Below, one piece after another: positions 1 through 9,073 of a stretch of 64,000 nucleotides of DNA. Origin of the DNA: Paraburkholderia sediminicola. Its GTDB lineage: Bacteria > Pseudomonadota > Gammaproteobacteria > Burkholderiales > Burkholderiaceae. The stretch covers positions 62,001 to 126,000 of the forward strand of contig NZ_CADIKC010000008.1 of NCBI RefSeq assembly GCF_902859805.1. The letters are read 5' to 3'. Below the pieces are notes generated by a model. That model had not been told where the DNA came from. It did not search any database and saw only the letters and a program-made list of their open reading frames with translations. Within the stretch, counting starts at the first letter, position 1. Each line of letters starts with the position of its first letter. The translations under genes were made by a program, and so were the position numbers.

Positions 1-104
1 GCTAAGCATCCACTCATTAGCAAACGTGTATTTCTCGCTTGGGCTTGCACGTGCGGCTGATTAGGATGGACCTCGAACCGTCATCAGCCCGGAGGTTAAT
101 CGCC

Positions 105-326
105 ATGTCCGACAGTGCCTGTTTCAAGCCGCGTGTGATCGAGCCGGTCGTCGTCAATCAGCCGGAAGGATTGGGGCTTGCCGTGGAGTTATGGCTGGCG
201 CATCCCGTCGATGGGATCGCGGGGCGCGCCGTGCAGATTCATCTGCGCAGCGATGCGAAGATGGCGCAAGCCGAGTCGCTGCGCGACCTGCTTCATGCGC
301 TGGGGACGGAGATCGTGGTGGCGTGA
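105..326 (+). CDS. Small conserved-looking hypothetical protein (73 aa)
   Basis: The family is not recognised. The start is ATG at 105, chosen because GGAGG lies at 91-95 with good spacing; an upstream in-frame ATG at 39 lacks a ribosome site. The product is soluble, with no signal peptide or membrane segment, and has a short beta-alpha character (VVVNQPEGLGLAVELW, then a helix with DAKMAQAESLRDLLHALG). Codon use is normal for the window (GC-ending), which supports real coding. It converges on the permease gene, and a shared hairpin lies between them. No function can be assigned. Confidence 0.6.
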   Translation: MSDSACFKPRVIEPVVVNQPEGLGLAVELWLAHPVDGIAGRAVQIHLRSDAKMAQAESLRDLLHALGTEIVVA

Positions 327-370
327 GCGTGCGCTTCGCGTCGTGCTCGCTGTGTTTCCCGGCGGGATAA

Positions 371-405
371 AAAACGGCGGCCGGGTTGCCCCGGGCCGCC
401 GTTCT
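371..405. terminator. Bidirectional terminator between the small gene and the permease
   Basis: A GC-rich hairpin has arms AACGGCGGCC and GGCCGCCGTT around a short CCGGG/CCCGG centre. It is preceded by an A run and followed by TTCTTAAAG. It lies between convergent genes, so it can serve both. Confidence 0.75.
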
Positions 406-462
406 TAAAGAGCTTAAAGAGCGCTCATGCGCGCTGTTCGAGCCTGTCGCTCGAACTCAAGC

Positions 463-1776
463 TCAAGGCTCGTGGCGCAGATAACCTTCTTTCGAAGGAT
501 CGCGCATGCGCAGCGACACGAGGCCGGCGATCGCGCACAGCGCGGTCACATACCAGTAGAACGTCGTCTCGCTGCCCACCGATTTCAGCCACAGCGCGAC
601 GTATTCCGCCGAGCCGCCGAAGATCGCATTGGCCACCGCATACGACAGACCAACGCCCAGCGCGCGCACTTCCGGCGGGAACATTTCAGCCTTGATCAGG
701 CCGCTGATCGACGTGTAGAAGCTGACGATCGCCAGCGCCACGACGACTAGGCCGAAGGCCGCATACGGGCTCGTCACGTCTTTCAACGCATGCAGCAGCG
801 GCACCGTGCCGATGGTCGCAAAGAAGCCGAAGAACAGCATCGAACGGCGGCGGCCGATGCGATCCGACAACGCCCCGAACGCCGGCTGCATGATCATGTA
901 GACGAACAGCGCCGCGGTCATCACGTTGCTAGCCGTTTTGGCATGCATACCGGCCGTGTTGACCAGGTACTTCTGCATGTACGTCGTGAACGTATAGAAA
1001 ATCAGCGAACCGCCGGCCGTAAAGCCGAGCACCGTCGCAAATGCGCCCTTGTGCTGCCACAAGCCGCGCAGCGTGCCGGCTTCCTTGCGTTGACGCGTCT
1101 CAGCCGTGGTTGTTTCTTCGAGCGATTTACGCAGATACAGCGCAACCAGCGCCGCCAGCGCACCGATCACGAACGGCACGCGCCAGCCCCACGCTTTCAG
1201 TTCTTCGGTGGAGAGGGTTTGTTGCAGGATCACCAGCACCAGCAGCGCGCACAACTGGCCGCCGATCAGCGTGACGTACTGGAACGACGCGAAGAACCCG
1301 CGGCGGCCCTTGAGCGCGACTTCACTCATATAGGTGGCGCTGGTGCCGTACTCACCGCCCACCGACAGGCCCTGGAACAGGCGCGCGACCAGCAGCAACG
1401 CCGGCGCCAACGCGCCGATCTGCGCATACGTGGGCAACACGGCGATCACGAGCGAGCCGCCGCACATCATGAACACCGACACCATCATCGCGGTCTTGCG
1501 ACCGTGCTTGTCCGCAAGCCGGCCGAAGAACCAGCCGCCGATCGGACGCATCAGGAAGCCCGCGGCGAAGACGCCGGCCGTGTTGAGCAACTGCGTGGTG
1601 GTGTTGCCGCTCGGGAAGAAGGCCGGCGCGAAATACAGCGCGCAGAACGAGTACACGTAGAAGTCGAACCACTCGACTAGATTGCCCGATGAAGCGCCAA
1701 CGATCGCGAAGATGCGGCGCCGGGTGTCGTGTGCGTCGTACGTCGTGGCCACGGTTTGGTCGGTCAGGTCGGTCAT
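463..1776 (-). CDS. kgtP: MFS metabolite:H+ symporter, alpha-ketoglutarate permease type
   Basis: This is a 437-residue inner-membrane transporter with about 12 hydrophobic segments. It has the metabolite-H+-symporter signatures: an N-terminal GNLVEWFDFYVY segment, RPIGGWFFGRLADKHGRK as the loop 2-3 MFS motif (residues ~77-94), and GLSVGGEYGTSATYMSE (~138-154). These match KgtP-like dicarboxylate/2-oxoglutarate permeases and the wider MHS family (ProP, ShiA), so the substrate is inferred. The start at 1776 has an AGGAAAG ribosome site. The gene is monocistronic and faces a convergent small gene. Confidence 0.85.
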   Translation of the reverse strand: MTDLTDQTVATTYDAHDTRRRIFAIVGASSGNLVEWFDFYVYSFCALYFAPAFFPSGNTTTQLLNTAGVFAAGFLMRPIGGWFFGRLADKHGRKTAMMVSVFMMCGGSLVIAVLPTYAQIGALAPALLLVARLFQGLSVGGEYGTSATYMSEVALKGRRGFFASFQYVTLIGGQLCALLVLVILQQTLSTEELKAWGWRVPFVIGALAALVALYLRKSLEETTTAETRQRKEAGTLRGLWQHKGAFATVLGFTAGGSLIFYTFTTYMQKYLVNTAGMHAKTASNVMTAALFVYMIMQPAFGALSDRIGRRRSMLFFGFFATIGTVPLLHALKDVTSPYAAFGLVVVALAIVSFYTSISGLIKAEMFPPEVRALGVGLSYAVANAIFGGSAEYVALWLKSVGSETTFYWYVTALCAIAGLVSLRMRDPSKEGYLRHEP

Positions 1777-2015
1777 GCTGTTGTCTTTCCTTGTCTTTAA
1801 ACGGAGGTAGCGGTCGTGGCGCCGCCTTCACAACACGCGCATCGAGGTGCCGCGGTGGAACCTATAGCGCGCGTGCGCGAATTTTACAGAATTGCAAGGG
1901 AGAGATGGGGGTTTGTTAGCGGCGACGTGCGCCGAAGCGGAAGGTGGGCGCATTTTTCAGTAATTTGTCATAACTTGCCGAAAACATGGACACTGTCCGC
2001 GGCGCGTCCCATAGC
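1777..2015. other. Intergenic region upstream of the permease
   Basis: This 240 bp stretch between the permease start and the spoVR terminator contains no credible gene. It should carry the permease promoter on the minus strand, but no confident promoter boxes were found. Confidence 0.4.
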
Positions 2016-2053
2016 AAAAGCCCCCGTAGGTCGAGGACATACGAGGGCTTCTG
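2016..2053 (-). terminator. Rho-independent terminator after spoVR
   Basis: On the minus strand a hairpin with arms AAGCCCTCGTA and TACGGGGGCTT is followed by TTTGCTATGG. It lies 40 bp past the spoVR stop codon and closes the prkA-yhbH-spoVR operon. Confidence 0.8.
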
Positions 2054-2092
2054 GCAGATCGGATCCGACTTCTACATCGCGGGCTTACCGCC

Positions 2093-3811
2093 TCAAACCC
2101 TTATGATCGGCGGCACATACTTACACTCATACCGCTTCCTCACCGTGCCATTCTCATCGACGCTTTCCAGGTAGACGTCGAACTGCCACAAGCGCGCCAT
2201 GTGCTTGAGCACTTCATCGCTGTCGCCGGACAGATGCCGGTTGTCGCTCATGAAATGCCGCAGCGTCAGGCTCCGGTCGCCACGCGTGTTGACCGCCCAC
2301 ACCTGAATATTCGGCTCCCGATGGTGCATGTCGTACTGCCGCGACAACGCCTGACGCACGTACTGATACCCGCTGTCGTCGTGAATCGCGGACACTTCGA
2401 GCGCATCGCGCATGTCGTCGTCGAGCACCGAGAACAGGCGCATCTCGCGGATCAGATGCGGCGACAGATACTGCGCGACGAAACTCTCGTCCTTGAAGTT
2501 GCGCATCGCGTAGTGCATCGCCTGCAGCCACGGACTGCCCGCCAACTCGGGGAACCACTTGCGGTCCTCCTCCGTTGGCGATTCGCAGATCCGGCGGATG
2601 TCGCTCATCATCGAAAAACCGAGCGCATACGGGTTGATGCCGCTGTAGTACGGTTTCGTAACCGGCGGCTGGTAGACCACATTGCTGTGCGAATGGAGAA
2701 ACTCCATCATGAAGCCGTCTTCCAGCTTGCCCTGGGCGTACATCGTATTGAGTAAGGTGTAGTGCCAGAACGTCGCCCAGCCTTCGTTCATGACCTGGGT
2801 TTGCCGCTGCGGATAGAAATACTGGCCGACCTTGCGCACGATGCGGATCACTTCCCGCTCCCACGGTTCGAGCAGCGGCGCGTTCTTCTCCGCGAAATAC
2901 AGCAGATTTTCCTGCGGCTCCGGCGGATAACGCTCCTCGATCTCCTCCGGCAACGGCGTATGCCGGGTCGGCAAGGTACGCCACAGTTCGTTGACTTGCG
3001 ACTGCAGATAAGCCTCACGTTCGCGGCGCGCCGCAAACTCCTTTTCCAGCGAAAGTTTCTGCGGACGTTTGTAACGGTCCACGCCGTAGTTCATCAGCGC
3101 ATGGCACGAGTCGAGCAGTTCCTCCACCCGGTCGAGCCCGAAGCGCTCCTCGCACTCCGCGATGTAATTCTTCGCGTAGACGAGGTAGTCGATGATCGCG
3201 TGCGCATCCGTCCACAGCCTGAACAGATAGTTGCCCTTGAAGAAAGAGTTGTGGCCGTAGGCCGCGTGCGCGATGACGAGCGCCTGCATCGTCATCGTGT
3301 TCTCTTCCATCAGGTACGCGATGCAAGGGTTTGAATTGATGACGATCTCGTACGCCAGCCCCATCTGCCCGCGACGGTAGCTTTTTTCGGTAGAGAGAAA
3401 GTGTTTGCCGAACGACCAGTGACGGTAGTTCACCGGCATGCCGACGGACGCGTAGGCGTCCATCATCTGTTCGGCGCTGATGAGTTCGAGCTGGATTGGA
3501 TACACGTCGAGTTCATATTGCTCTGCAACACGGGCAATATGCGAGTCGTACTCTTCGATCAATTCGAAGGTCCAGTCGGACGGGCACGGCAGAGGCCGTC
3601 TATCGGCTACGTTCATACGGACTTCCCTTTGCCCCTCAGTGGGCGTTCCGGTGTGTCCCCGTGCTGCAGCGGCGTCGACTGCTCCGGCTGCGGCGGCTCC
3701 CGTATCGTCCGCCTTCGCCTCGGCATGCCCCGACTGTTGCTGCTGCGGCACGCCTTTCCCGCGCGCCGGCTGATCGCCGCGCGCATCGTCTGGCAGGTGC
3801 TTTGCCGTCAT
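2093..3811 (-). CDS. ycgB: SpoVR family protein (YcgB-like)
   Basis: This is a SpoVR/YcgB family cytosolic protein of unknown biochemical role, the third gene of the conserved prkA(yeaG)-yhbH(yeaH)-spoVR stress/stationary-phase module. The start ATG overlaps the yhbH stop (ATGA), preceded by AGGTGG. That start adds 65 Ala/Gly/Gln-rich residues before the conserved part. An internal ATG at 3616, after AAAGGGAAG, would give 507 aa, which is the usual length of E. coli YcgB (about 510). Conserved blocks include HWSFGKHFLSTE, MAYLMEE-type regions and NEGWATFWHYTLLN, a His/Glu-rich segment typical of the family. Family assignment is firm; the start is not. Confidence 0.88.
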   Translation of the reverse strand: MTAKHLPDDARGDQPARGKGVPQQQQSGHAEAKADDTGAAAAGAVDAAAARGHTGTPTEGQREVRMNVADRRPLPCPSDWTFELIEEYDSHIARVAEQYELDVYPIQLELISAEQMMDAYASVGMPVNYRHWSFGKHFLSTEKSYRRGQMGLAYEIVINSNPCIAYLMEENTMTMQALVIAHAAYGHNSFFKGNYLFRLWTDAHAIIDYLVYAKNYIAECEERFGLDRVEELLDSCHALMNYGVDRYKRPQKLSLEKEFAARREREAYLQSQVNELWRTLPTRHTPLPEEIEERYPPEPQENLLYFAEKNAPLLEPWEREVIRIVRKVGQYFYPQRQTQVMNEGWATFWHYTLLNTMYAQGKLEDGFMMEFLHSHSNVVYQPPVTKPYYSGINPYALGFSMMSDIRRICESPTEEDRKWFPELAGSPWLQAMHYAMRNFKDESFVAQYLSPHLIREMRLFSVLDDDMRDALEVSAIHDDSGYQYVRQALSRQYDMHHREPNIQVWAVNTRGDRSLTLRHFMSDNRHLSGDSDEVLKHMARLWQFDVYLESVDENGTVRKRYECKYVPPIIRV

Positions 3812-5079
3812 GAAGACGCCACCTGCTTTTCAAACAACTCCCGAAACACCGGATAAATGTCAGCCGCGGTCTCGACCTTCTTCATCGCCATGTGCGGCTG
3901 GCTCAGCGCCAACTGTGCATATTCGAGCCACAGGTTCTGCTCTTCCGGCGTAACCTGGATATACGCAAAATAGCGCACCTTCTCCAGGATGTCATCCGAA
4001 AGTATCTTGCGGCACTTGGGCGAATCGTCGGTCCAATTGTCGCCGTCAGAAGCCTGAGCGCCGTAAATATTCCATTCAGTCGGCGAATAGCGCTCGTCCA
4101 TCACCTTCTGCATCAGCTCCAGCGCGCTCGACACCACCGTGCCGCCGCTTTCCGTCGAATGGAAGAACGTGTCTTCATCGACCTCTTCGGCGCGGGTGTG
4201 GTGGCGAATGAACACCACTTCGATCTTTTCGTAGTTACGCTTGAGGAACAGATACAGCAGGATGAAAAAGCGCTTGGCGAGATCCTTGCGCTGCTCGTCC
4301 ATGGAACCGGACACATCCATCAGACAGAACATCACTGCCTGGCTCGACGGCGTAGGCTGCTTCACCCGGTTCACGTAGCGCAGATCGAACGGATCGATAA
4401 ACGGAATGCGCCAGATGCGCCCGCGCAAATGGTGGATTTCCTCTTCGAGCAGTTTGATCTCGTCGCGACGGTCGTCCGGATCGGCCTTCATCACTTCGAG
4501 TTGCCGTTCCATCTCGTGCAACTGATTGACGAGCGGCGCACCAAGCGCAATCCGGCGGCCGAGCGCGCTACGCAGCGAACGGACTACGTCGATATTGTTT
4601 GGCGTGCCTTCGGCCGCCCAGCCGGCGCGGATGCTTTTCCACGTGGGCACGGCCATCAGATGGGTTTTGACGAGACGCGGGAGTTCGAGGTCGTCGAAGA
4701 AATACTGCATGAATTCTTCGCGGCTCAGCTCGAACACGAAGTCGTCCTGACCCTCGCCCTCGTTGCTGGCCTGATTGCCCCCGCCTCCGCCACCGCCTCC
4801 TTGCGGGCGCTGGATCTTGTCGCCGCGGATGTAGTCGGAATTGCCCGGATGCACCATTTCCCGCTTGCCGCCGGGACCATGCCGGAACGACGGTTCCGCG
4901 ATGTCCTTGCGCGGGATGGTGATGCTCTGGGTGTTCTGAATATCCTTGATGCTGCGATCGCGAACCGCTTCCGAGACGGCGCGACGAATGTAGTTTTTAA
5001 CGCGACGCAAAAAGCGCTCGCGGTTTGCAATGCTCTTGTTCTTACCAGCTAACCTGCGGTCGATGATTTGATGAAGCAC
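3808..5079 (-). CDS. yeaH: YeaH/YhbH family (DUF444) von Willebrand A-like protein
   Basis: This 423-aa cytosolic protein is the middle gene of the prkA operon. The GTG start at 5079 (VLHQIIDRRL) is chosen because GGAG lies about 7 nt upstream; the length then matches E. coli YeaH (about 427). A Gly-rich linker (nine glycines in a row around residue 100) separates the N-terminal region from a VWA-like domain with a MIDAS-type motif (FCLMDVSGSMDEQ, about residue 255). VWA proteins commonly pair with AAA ATPases, which fits the adjacent PrkA with its P-loop. The exact role in stress adaptation is unknown. The stop overlaps the spoVR start. Confidence 0.9.
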   Translation of the reverse strand: MLHQIIDRRLAGKNKSIANRERFLRRVKNYIRRAVSEAVRDRSIKDIQNTQSITIPRKDIAEPSFRHGPGGKREMVHPGNSDYIRGDKIQRPQGGGGGGGGNQASNEGEGQDDFVFELSREEFMQYFFDDLELPRLVKTHLMAVPTWKSIRAGWAAEGTPNNIDVVRSLRSALGRRIALGAPLVNQLHEMERQLEVMKADPDDRRDEIKLLEEEIHHLRGRIWRIPFIDPFDLRYVNRVKQPTPSSQAVMFCLMDVSGSMDEQRKDLAKRFFILLYLFLKRNYEKIEVVFIRHHTRAEEVDEDTFFHSTESGGTVVSSALELMQKVMDERYSPTEWNIYGAQASDGDNWTDDSPKCRKILSDDILEKVRYFAYIQVTPEEQNLWLEYAQLALSQPHMAMKKVETAADIYPVFRELFEKQVASS

Positions 5080-5176
5080 GCCCGGTCTCCAGTATTTCCG
5101 CTGCGCGAGACGCACGTTGCATTAGGCATGTCTGCAAACGCAACGCTATGTCCATGCAACTTGCGCCTCGCAAGGT

Positions 5177-5201
5177 GCCCGCGCGGTCGGACCGCGCGGG
5201 C
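5177..5201. repeat. Perfect 12-bp inverted repeat between prkA and yhbH
   Basis: Arms GCCCGCGCGGTC and GACCGCGCGGGC are separated by one base. They lie in the 137-bp gap just after the prkA stop codon. There is no U run, so this is more likely a processing or partial-attenuation structure than a full terminator. Confidence 0.65.
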
Positions 5202-5216
5202 GGCACGCAGTGCGTA

Positions 5217-7139
5217 TCATGACGACTTGCGCACGCGCAGATACCAATCACACAGCAAGCGCACCTGCTTCGGCGTATAGCCCTTCGTCACCATGCGGTT
5301 GACGAAGTCTTCGTGCTTGCGTTGCTCTTCCGCCGAACCCTTGGCGTTGAACGAGATCACCGGCAGCAGCTCTTCCGTGTTCGAGAACATCTTCTTTTCG
5401 ATCACGACGCGCAGCTTCTCGTAGCTGATCCATGCGGGATTCTTCCCCGCATTCGCAGCCCGCGCACGCAGCACGAAGTTGACGATCTCGTTGCGGAAGT
5501 CCTTCGGGTTGCTGATGCCCGCGGGTTTCTCGATCTTCTCCAGTTCGGCGTTCAGCGCCGCGCGGTCGAAACTCTCGCCGGTGTCGTGGTCGCGGAACTC
5601 CTGATCCTGAATCCAGAAGTCCGCGTACGTTACATAGCGATCGAAAATATTCTGACCATACTCGGAATACGACTCCAGATACGCAGTCTGAATCTCCTTG
5701 CCGATGAACTCGGCATAGCGCGACGCCAGCACATCCTTGATGAACGACAGATACTTCTGCTCGGTTTCCGGTGGGAACTGCTCGCGCTCGATCTGCTGTT
5801 CGAGCACGTACATCAAATGCACCGGGTTCGCCGCGACTTCCGTCGAATCGAAGTTGAATACGCGTGACAGGATCTTGAACGCGAAACGGGTCGACACGCC
5901 GGTCATCCCTTCATCCACGCCCGCGAAATCACGGTACTCCTGATATGACTTGGCCTTCGGATCGGTGTCCTTGAGATTCTCGCCGTCATACACCTGCATC
6001 TTCGAGAACAGACTGGAATTTTCCGGCTCCTGCAAGCGCGTAAGCACCGACATCTGCGCCATCATCTTCAACGTACCCGGCGCGCATATCGCACTGGCCA
6101 GCGACGAATTGCGCAGCAGCTTCTCGTAGATCTTGACCTCTTCGCCGTAGCGCAGGCAGTACGGCACCTTCACGACGAAGATCCGGTCGAGCAGTGCTTC
6201 GTTGTTGCGGTTGTTGCGGAACGCCTTCCATTCCGACTCGTTCGAGTGGGCGAGAATCACGCCGTCGAACGGGATCGCACCGAAACCTTCCGTGCCCTTG
6301 AAGTTGCCTTCCTGAGTTGCGGTAAGCAGCGGGTGCAAGACCTTGATCGGCGCCTTGAACATTTCGACGAACTCGAGCAAGCCCTGGTTCGCGAGGCATA
6401 AGCCACCGGAGTAGCTGTATGCGTCCGCGTCGTCTTGTGCGTACTGTTCGAGCTTGCGGATGTCGACCTTACCGACCAGCGACGAAATATCCTGATTGTT
6501 TTCGTCACCAGGTTCGGTCTTGGCGATACCGATCTGACGAAGAATCGATGGGTAGCGGCGCACCACGCGGAATTTGCGGATGTCGCCGTTGTATTCGTGC
6601 AGGCGCTTCACCGCCCACGGACTCAGAATGTTTTTCAGGTAGCGGCGTGGAATACCGTATTGCTCTTCGAGGATCGGACCGTCCTCGTCGTAATCGAACA
6701 GACCGAGAGGCGACTCGTTCACGGGCGAGCCCTTGATCGAGTAGAACGGCACGCGTTCCATGAGTTGCTTCAGACGTTCCGCGATCGACGATTTACCGCC
6801 GCCGACCGGTCCCAGCAGATACAGAATCTGCTTCTTTTCTTCAAGCCCCTGGGCCGAGTGCCGGAAGTAGGCGACCACCTGCTCGATCACCTCTTCCATT
6901 CCGTAGAACTCACGGAATGCGGGGTATACCTTGATGACCTTGTTCGCGAAGATACGCGACATGCGCGGATCGTTGCGAGTGTCGATCTGTTCTGGTTCAC
7001 CGATTGCCGTCAACATGCGTTCGCCAGCCGTAGCGTACGCGGCGGGATTGTCTTTGCAGAGCGCGAGATACTCCTCGAGCGAGAGTTCATCTTCTCGCGT
7101 TTTCTCGAAGCGGGTCGCGAAACTGCTGTAGATATCCAT
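5217..7139 (-). CDS. prkA: PrkA family serine protein kinase (YeaG-like)
   Basis: This 640-aa cytosolic protein is close to E. coli YeaG (644 aa). An N-terminal AAA-like domain carries the Walker A motif GPVGGGKSS near residue 112, and the C-terminal half corresponds to the PrkA kinase-like region. In enterobacteria YeaG/YeaH respond to nitrogen starvation and stationary phase; a similar role is inferred here. It is the first gene of the operon, with a very strong ribosome site (GAGGAGG) 5 nt before the ATG. The AT-rich tract at 7215-7245 is the obvious place for its promoter, but no sigma-54 or sigma-S elements could be identified with confidence. Confidence 0.93.
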   Translation of the reverse strand: MDIYSSFATRFEKTREDELSLEEYLALCKDNPAAYATAGERMLTAIGEPEQIDTRNDPRMSRIFANKVIKVYPAFREFYGMEEVIEQVVAYFRHSAQGLEEKKQILYLLGPVGGGKSSIAERLKQLMERVPFYSIKGSPVNESPLGLFDYDEDGPILEEQYGIPRRYLKNILSPWAVKRLHEYNGDIRKFRVVRRYPSILRQIGIAKTEPGDENNQDISSLVGKVDIRKLEQYAQDDADAYSYSGGLCLANQGLLEFVEMFKAPIKVLHPLLTATQEGNFKGTEGFGAIPFDGVILAHSNESEWKAFRNNRNNEALLDRIFVVKVPYCLRYGEEVKIYEKLLRNSSLASAICAPGTLKMMAQMSVLTRLQEPENSSLFSKMQVYDGENLKDTDPKAKSYQEYRDFAGVDEGMTGVSTRFAFKILSRVFNFDSTEVAANPVHLMYVLEQQIEREQFPPETEQKYLSFIKDVLASRYAEFIGKEIQTAYLESYSEYGQNIFDRYVTYADFWIQDQEFRDHDTGESFDRAALNAELEKIEKPAGISNPKDFRNEIVNFVLRARAANAGKNPAWISYEKLRVVIEKKMFSNTEELLPVISFNAKGSAEEQRKHEDFVNRMVTKGYTPKQVRLLCDWYLRVRKSS

Positions 7140-7867
7140 GCTACCTCCTCGCCGAAGTCTAGACCGATGTCGTGCGCGGCGCGCTATTCGGAAACGACAT
7201 CGCTCGAATTCATCCTAAACCCTTTTAAATTTTTTTTCACGAACTACGTTGCGAAAATCGCGCCGTACCCGCCTCCCAACATTCCTCACTTGGAAACACA
7301 GATTCGCTCACCTACAATCTTCCGCTCACATCACAGCGAATGTGCAGCGATTGACGGCTCACGTTGCTGCCTCTCCTGCGCCCTCTACTCGCCACACTGT
7401 CCAGCACTGACCAGTACGGCTTGCCATGCCCGGTTACACGAATCGTCTCGTTCATCGAACGATCCCACTGCTCTACCGGACGGCGTGTCTGCATGCGCAC
7501 ACTTTCTTGCATCGAGCACGGACGTCATGCGTTTTCTATGCCCGGGACCTTTTTTCATCAACGCGCGGCATCACTGTTTGGTCTACAGCAACATGCGCTG
7601 TGTTACATGTTCGTTCGCCATGCTCACCTGAGACGCTGTTCACCGACGCATCGTCAAGCGGTTCGTCAACGCGACGGCGGTATTGTTCCGCACGATTTCG
7701 CATGAAGTGCGGTGTGTTGCCGCGTGCGTGCTGCTCATGGCGGCCTCGCGCATTAACCGCGTCGGCGACATGGTTAGCCGCTTGTATAACTGGATCACGG
7801 CAGCGCATCGGGCCACTTCATAGGTGTATACGGCTAAGCGCGCAGCGCAGATGCGGCGGCAAATGTA
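7140..7867. other. Gene-poor gap upstream of prkA
   Basis: About 730 bp hold no reading frame with a ribosome site, family resemblance or the GC-ending codon use of neighbouring genes. The part next to prkA (7205-7260) is distinctly AT-rich (TTTTAAATTTTTTTT) and probably includes the prkA promoter. The rest is of lower GC than its surroundings and may be decayed sequence. Nothing else is recognised. Confidence 0.4.
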
Positions 7868-7896
7868 AAACGGCCGCCCGTGGGCAGCCGTTTGCG
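7868..7896 (-). terminator. Terminator-like hairpin after the hydratase gene
   Basis: AAACGGC and GCCGTTT arms enclose a CGCCCGTGGGCA centre. On the minus strand it is followed by a short T-rich stretch, about 90 bp past the stop of the 7984-8745 gene. Confidence 0.6.
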
Positions 7897-7983
7897 TGAC
7901 GCTTGATGCCTGGTAATCGACGGTAACAACGACGGTTTCAAGGACGATTACTAGCGCGCCGTTACAAGTTCGCGGTGACTCGC

Positions 7984-8745
7984 TCAGGTCAGCTCAATCT
8001 CCACGTCCCCTAGACCGTCAATGTGGCCGCGCACGATGCCCGGTTTGTCCACATTGTGCGCACCAACGTACGAACCGGTAGTGATCGTCCATTCCGGCTC
8101 GATGGTGATGCCCATGGCGGCGCAATGGTTGACGAACCACACCAGCAGTTCACGCGGGTCGCCGGCCGGATTACCCGTGGCTTCGGGCACCAGCGAGTTG
8201 CCGTCGAAACTCAGCTCGAGTTCGGGCGATACGAAGTCGAAACCGCGCGCAAGACCCGCATAGGCAACCGGATGACCGGTGATCAGGGCGCCGTTGTTCT
8301 GTGCGTCGGCCAGTTGCGCGAGCGGCGCGACATTGGGCCACTCGGCAAAGCGGCTATCGACGATCTCGATGGTCGGCAGCACGACGCCAACCTTCGACAG
8401 CACCTCGTCGCGCGCATAAGCCCGGCCGCGCGGTTCGATCGCCTCCGCGAAACGAAAGGCCACCTCCAGCTCCACGAGCACCCGGAAAAAGCCGGCATGG
8501 GCCGCCCGCGCGGGCGACGGCAGCACCAGCGAAGCCGGAATCGGCGCGCCCGCGGCGGCCCCGCCCGGCGCTTTGGCGCCGATCTTCCACGCGCCCGTCG
8601 AGTCGCCGAGGCCCGCGATGACGGCCTGCTGGATCGCGTACGCGGTTGCTGCGTCAGGCGGCAGGCTGTCGAGTGGGGGCGCATCGATCAGGCGATGCTG
8701 CCGGCGGGCTTCGACGAGGCGGTGCGCGAGGTCGTATTGCGTCAT
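7984..8745 (-). CDS. 2-keto-4-pentenoate hydratase / fumarylacetoacetate hydrolase-type enzyme
   Basis: This 253-aa soluble protein resembles the MhpD/2-oxopent-4-enoate hydratase branch of the FAH superfamily. Features are AYAIQQAVIAGLG and GAWKIGAKAPGG near the N-terminus, a metal-site-type segment FRVLVELEVAFRF (~85-98), and the C-terminal EWTITTGSYVGAH motif typical of this branch. It would hydrate or cleave an acidic 2-oxo compound from aromatic or related catabolism. No meta-cleavage genes are adjacent, so the substrate is unknown. The ATG at 8745 follows AAGGA. It is transcribed alone. Confidence 0.82.
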   Translation of the reverse strand: MTQYDLAHRLVEARRQHRLIDAPPLDSLPPDAATAYAIQQAVIAGLGDSTGAWKIGAKAPGGAAAGAPIPASLVLPSPARAAHAGFFRVLVELEVAFRFAEAIEPRGRAYARDEVLSKVGVVLPTIEIVDSRFAEWPNVAPLAQLADAQNNGALITGHPVAYAGLARGFDFVSPELELSFDGNSLVPEATGNPAGDPRELLVWFVNHCAAMGITIEPEWTITTGSYVGAHNVDKPGIVRGHIDGLGDVEIELT

Positions 8746-8965
8746 GTCGGTCCTTTATGGCTGGCGCGTTGAGCGTTGGGTTGCCGCGCTGGGTTGCAGC
8801 AGTTGGGAAAAGCGGGCTCACGGTCCGCGCGTTGACTGCCTGGGCGGCGAGGCTGCAGTTACAAGCTGCAGCTACAAGCGGCAGTCGCGCCCGTCAATGT
8901 ACCGGATCACGACGCCTGCCAGGGTGTAGACAACGCATGTGAACGTTACTTAGTCCGCAGACCAT
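8746..8965. other. Intergenic region, hydratase promoter side
   Basis: No gene is seen. The stretch includes short imperfect repeats of a CTGCAG/GCTGCAGCTACAAGC type at 8851-8885. It should contain the promoter of the minus-strand hydratase gene. Confidence 0.35.
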
Positions 8966-9004
8966 GAAAAAAGACCGCGGTTGCATGCGCAATCGCGGTC
9001 TTTG
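8966..9004 (-). terminator. Strong terminator after the chemoreceptor gene
   Basis: On the minus strand AAAGACCGCGATTGCG pairs with the reverse arm CGCAACCGCGGTCTTT, followed by a T run (TTTTTT). It lies about 70 bp past the stop codon of the 9074 gene. Confidence 0.9.
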
Positions 9005-9073
9005 TCGTCATGCGGCCTATCCGCACAAGCGCCGTTCCGTCTGATGCATCATCGGGAACGAATGTTGCAACGC

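Noticed and set aside
7312..7899. Several overlapping frames of 60-160 residues in the gap upstream of prkA
   Set aside because: None has a ribosome site, recognisable family or the expected GC-ending codon use.
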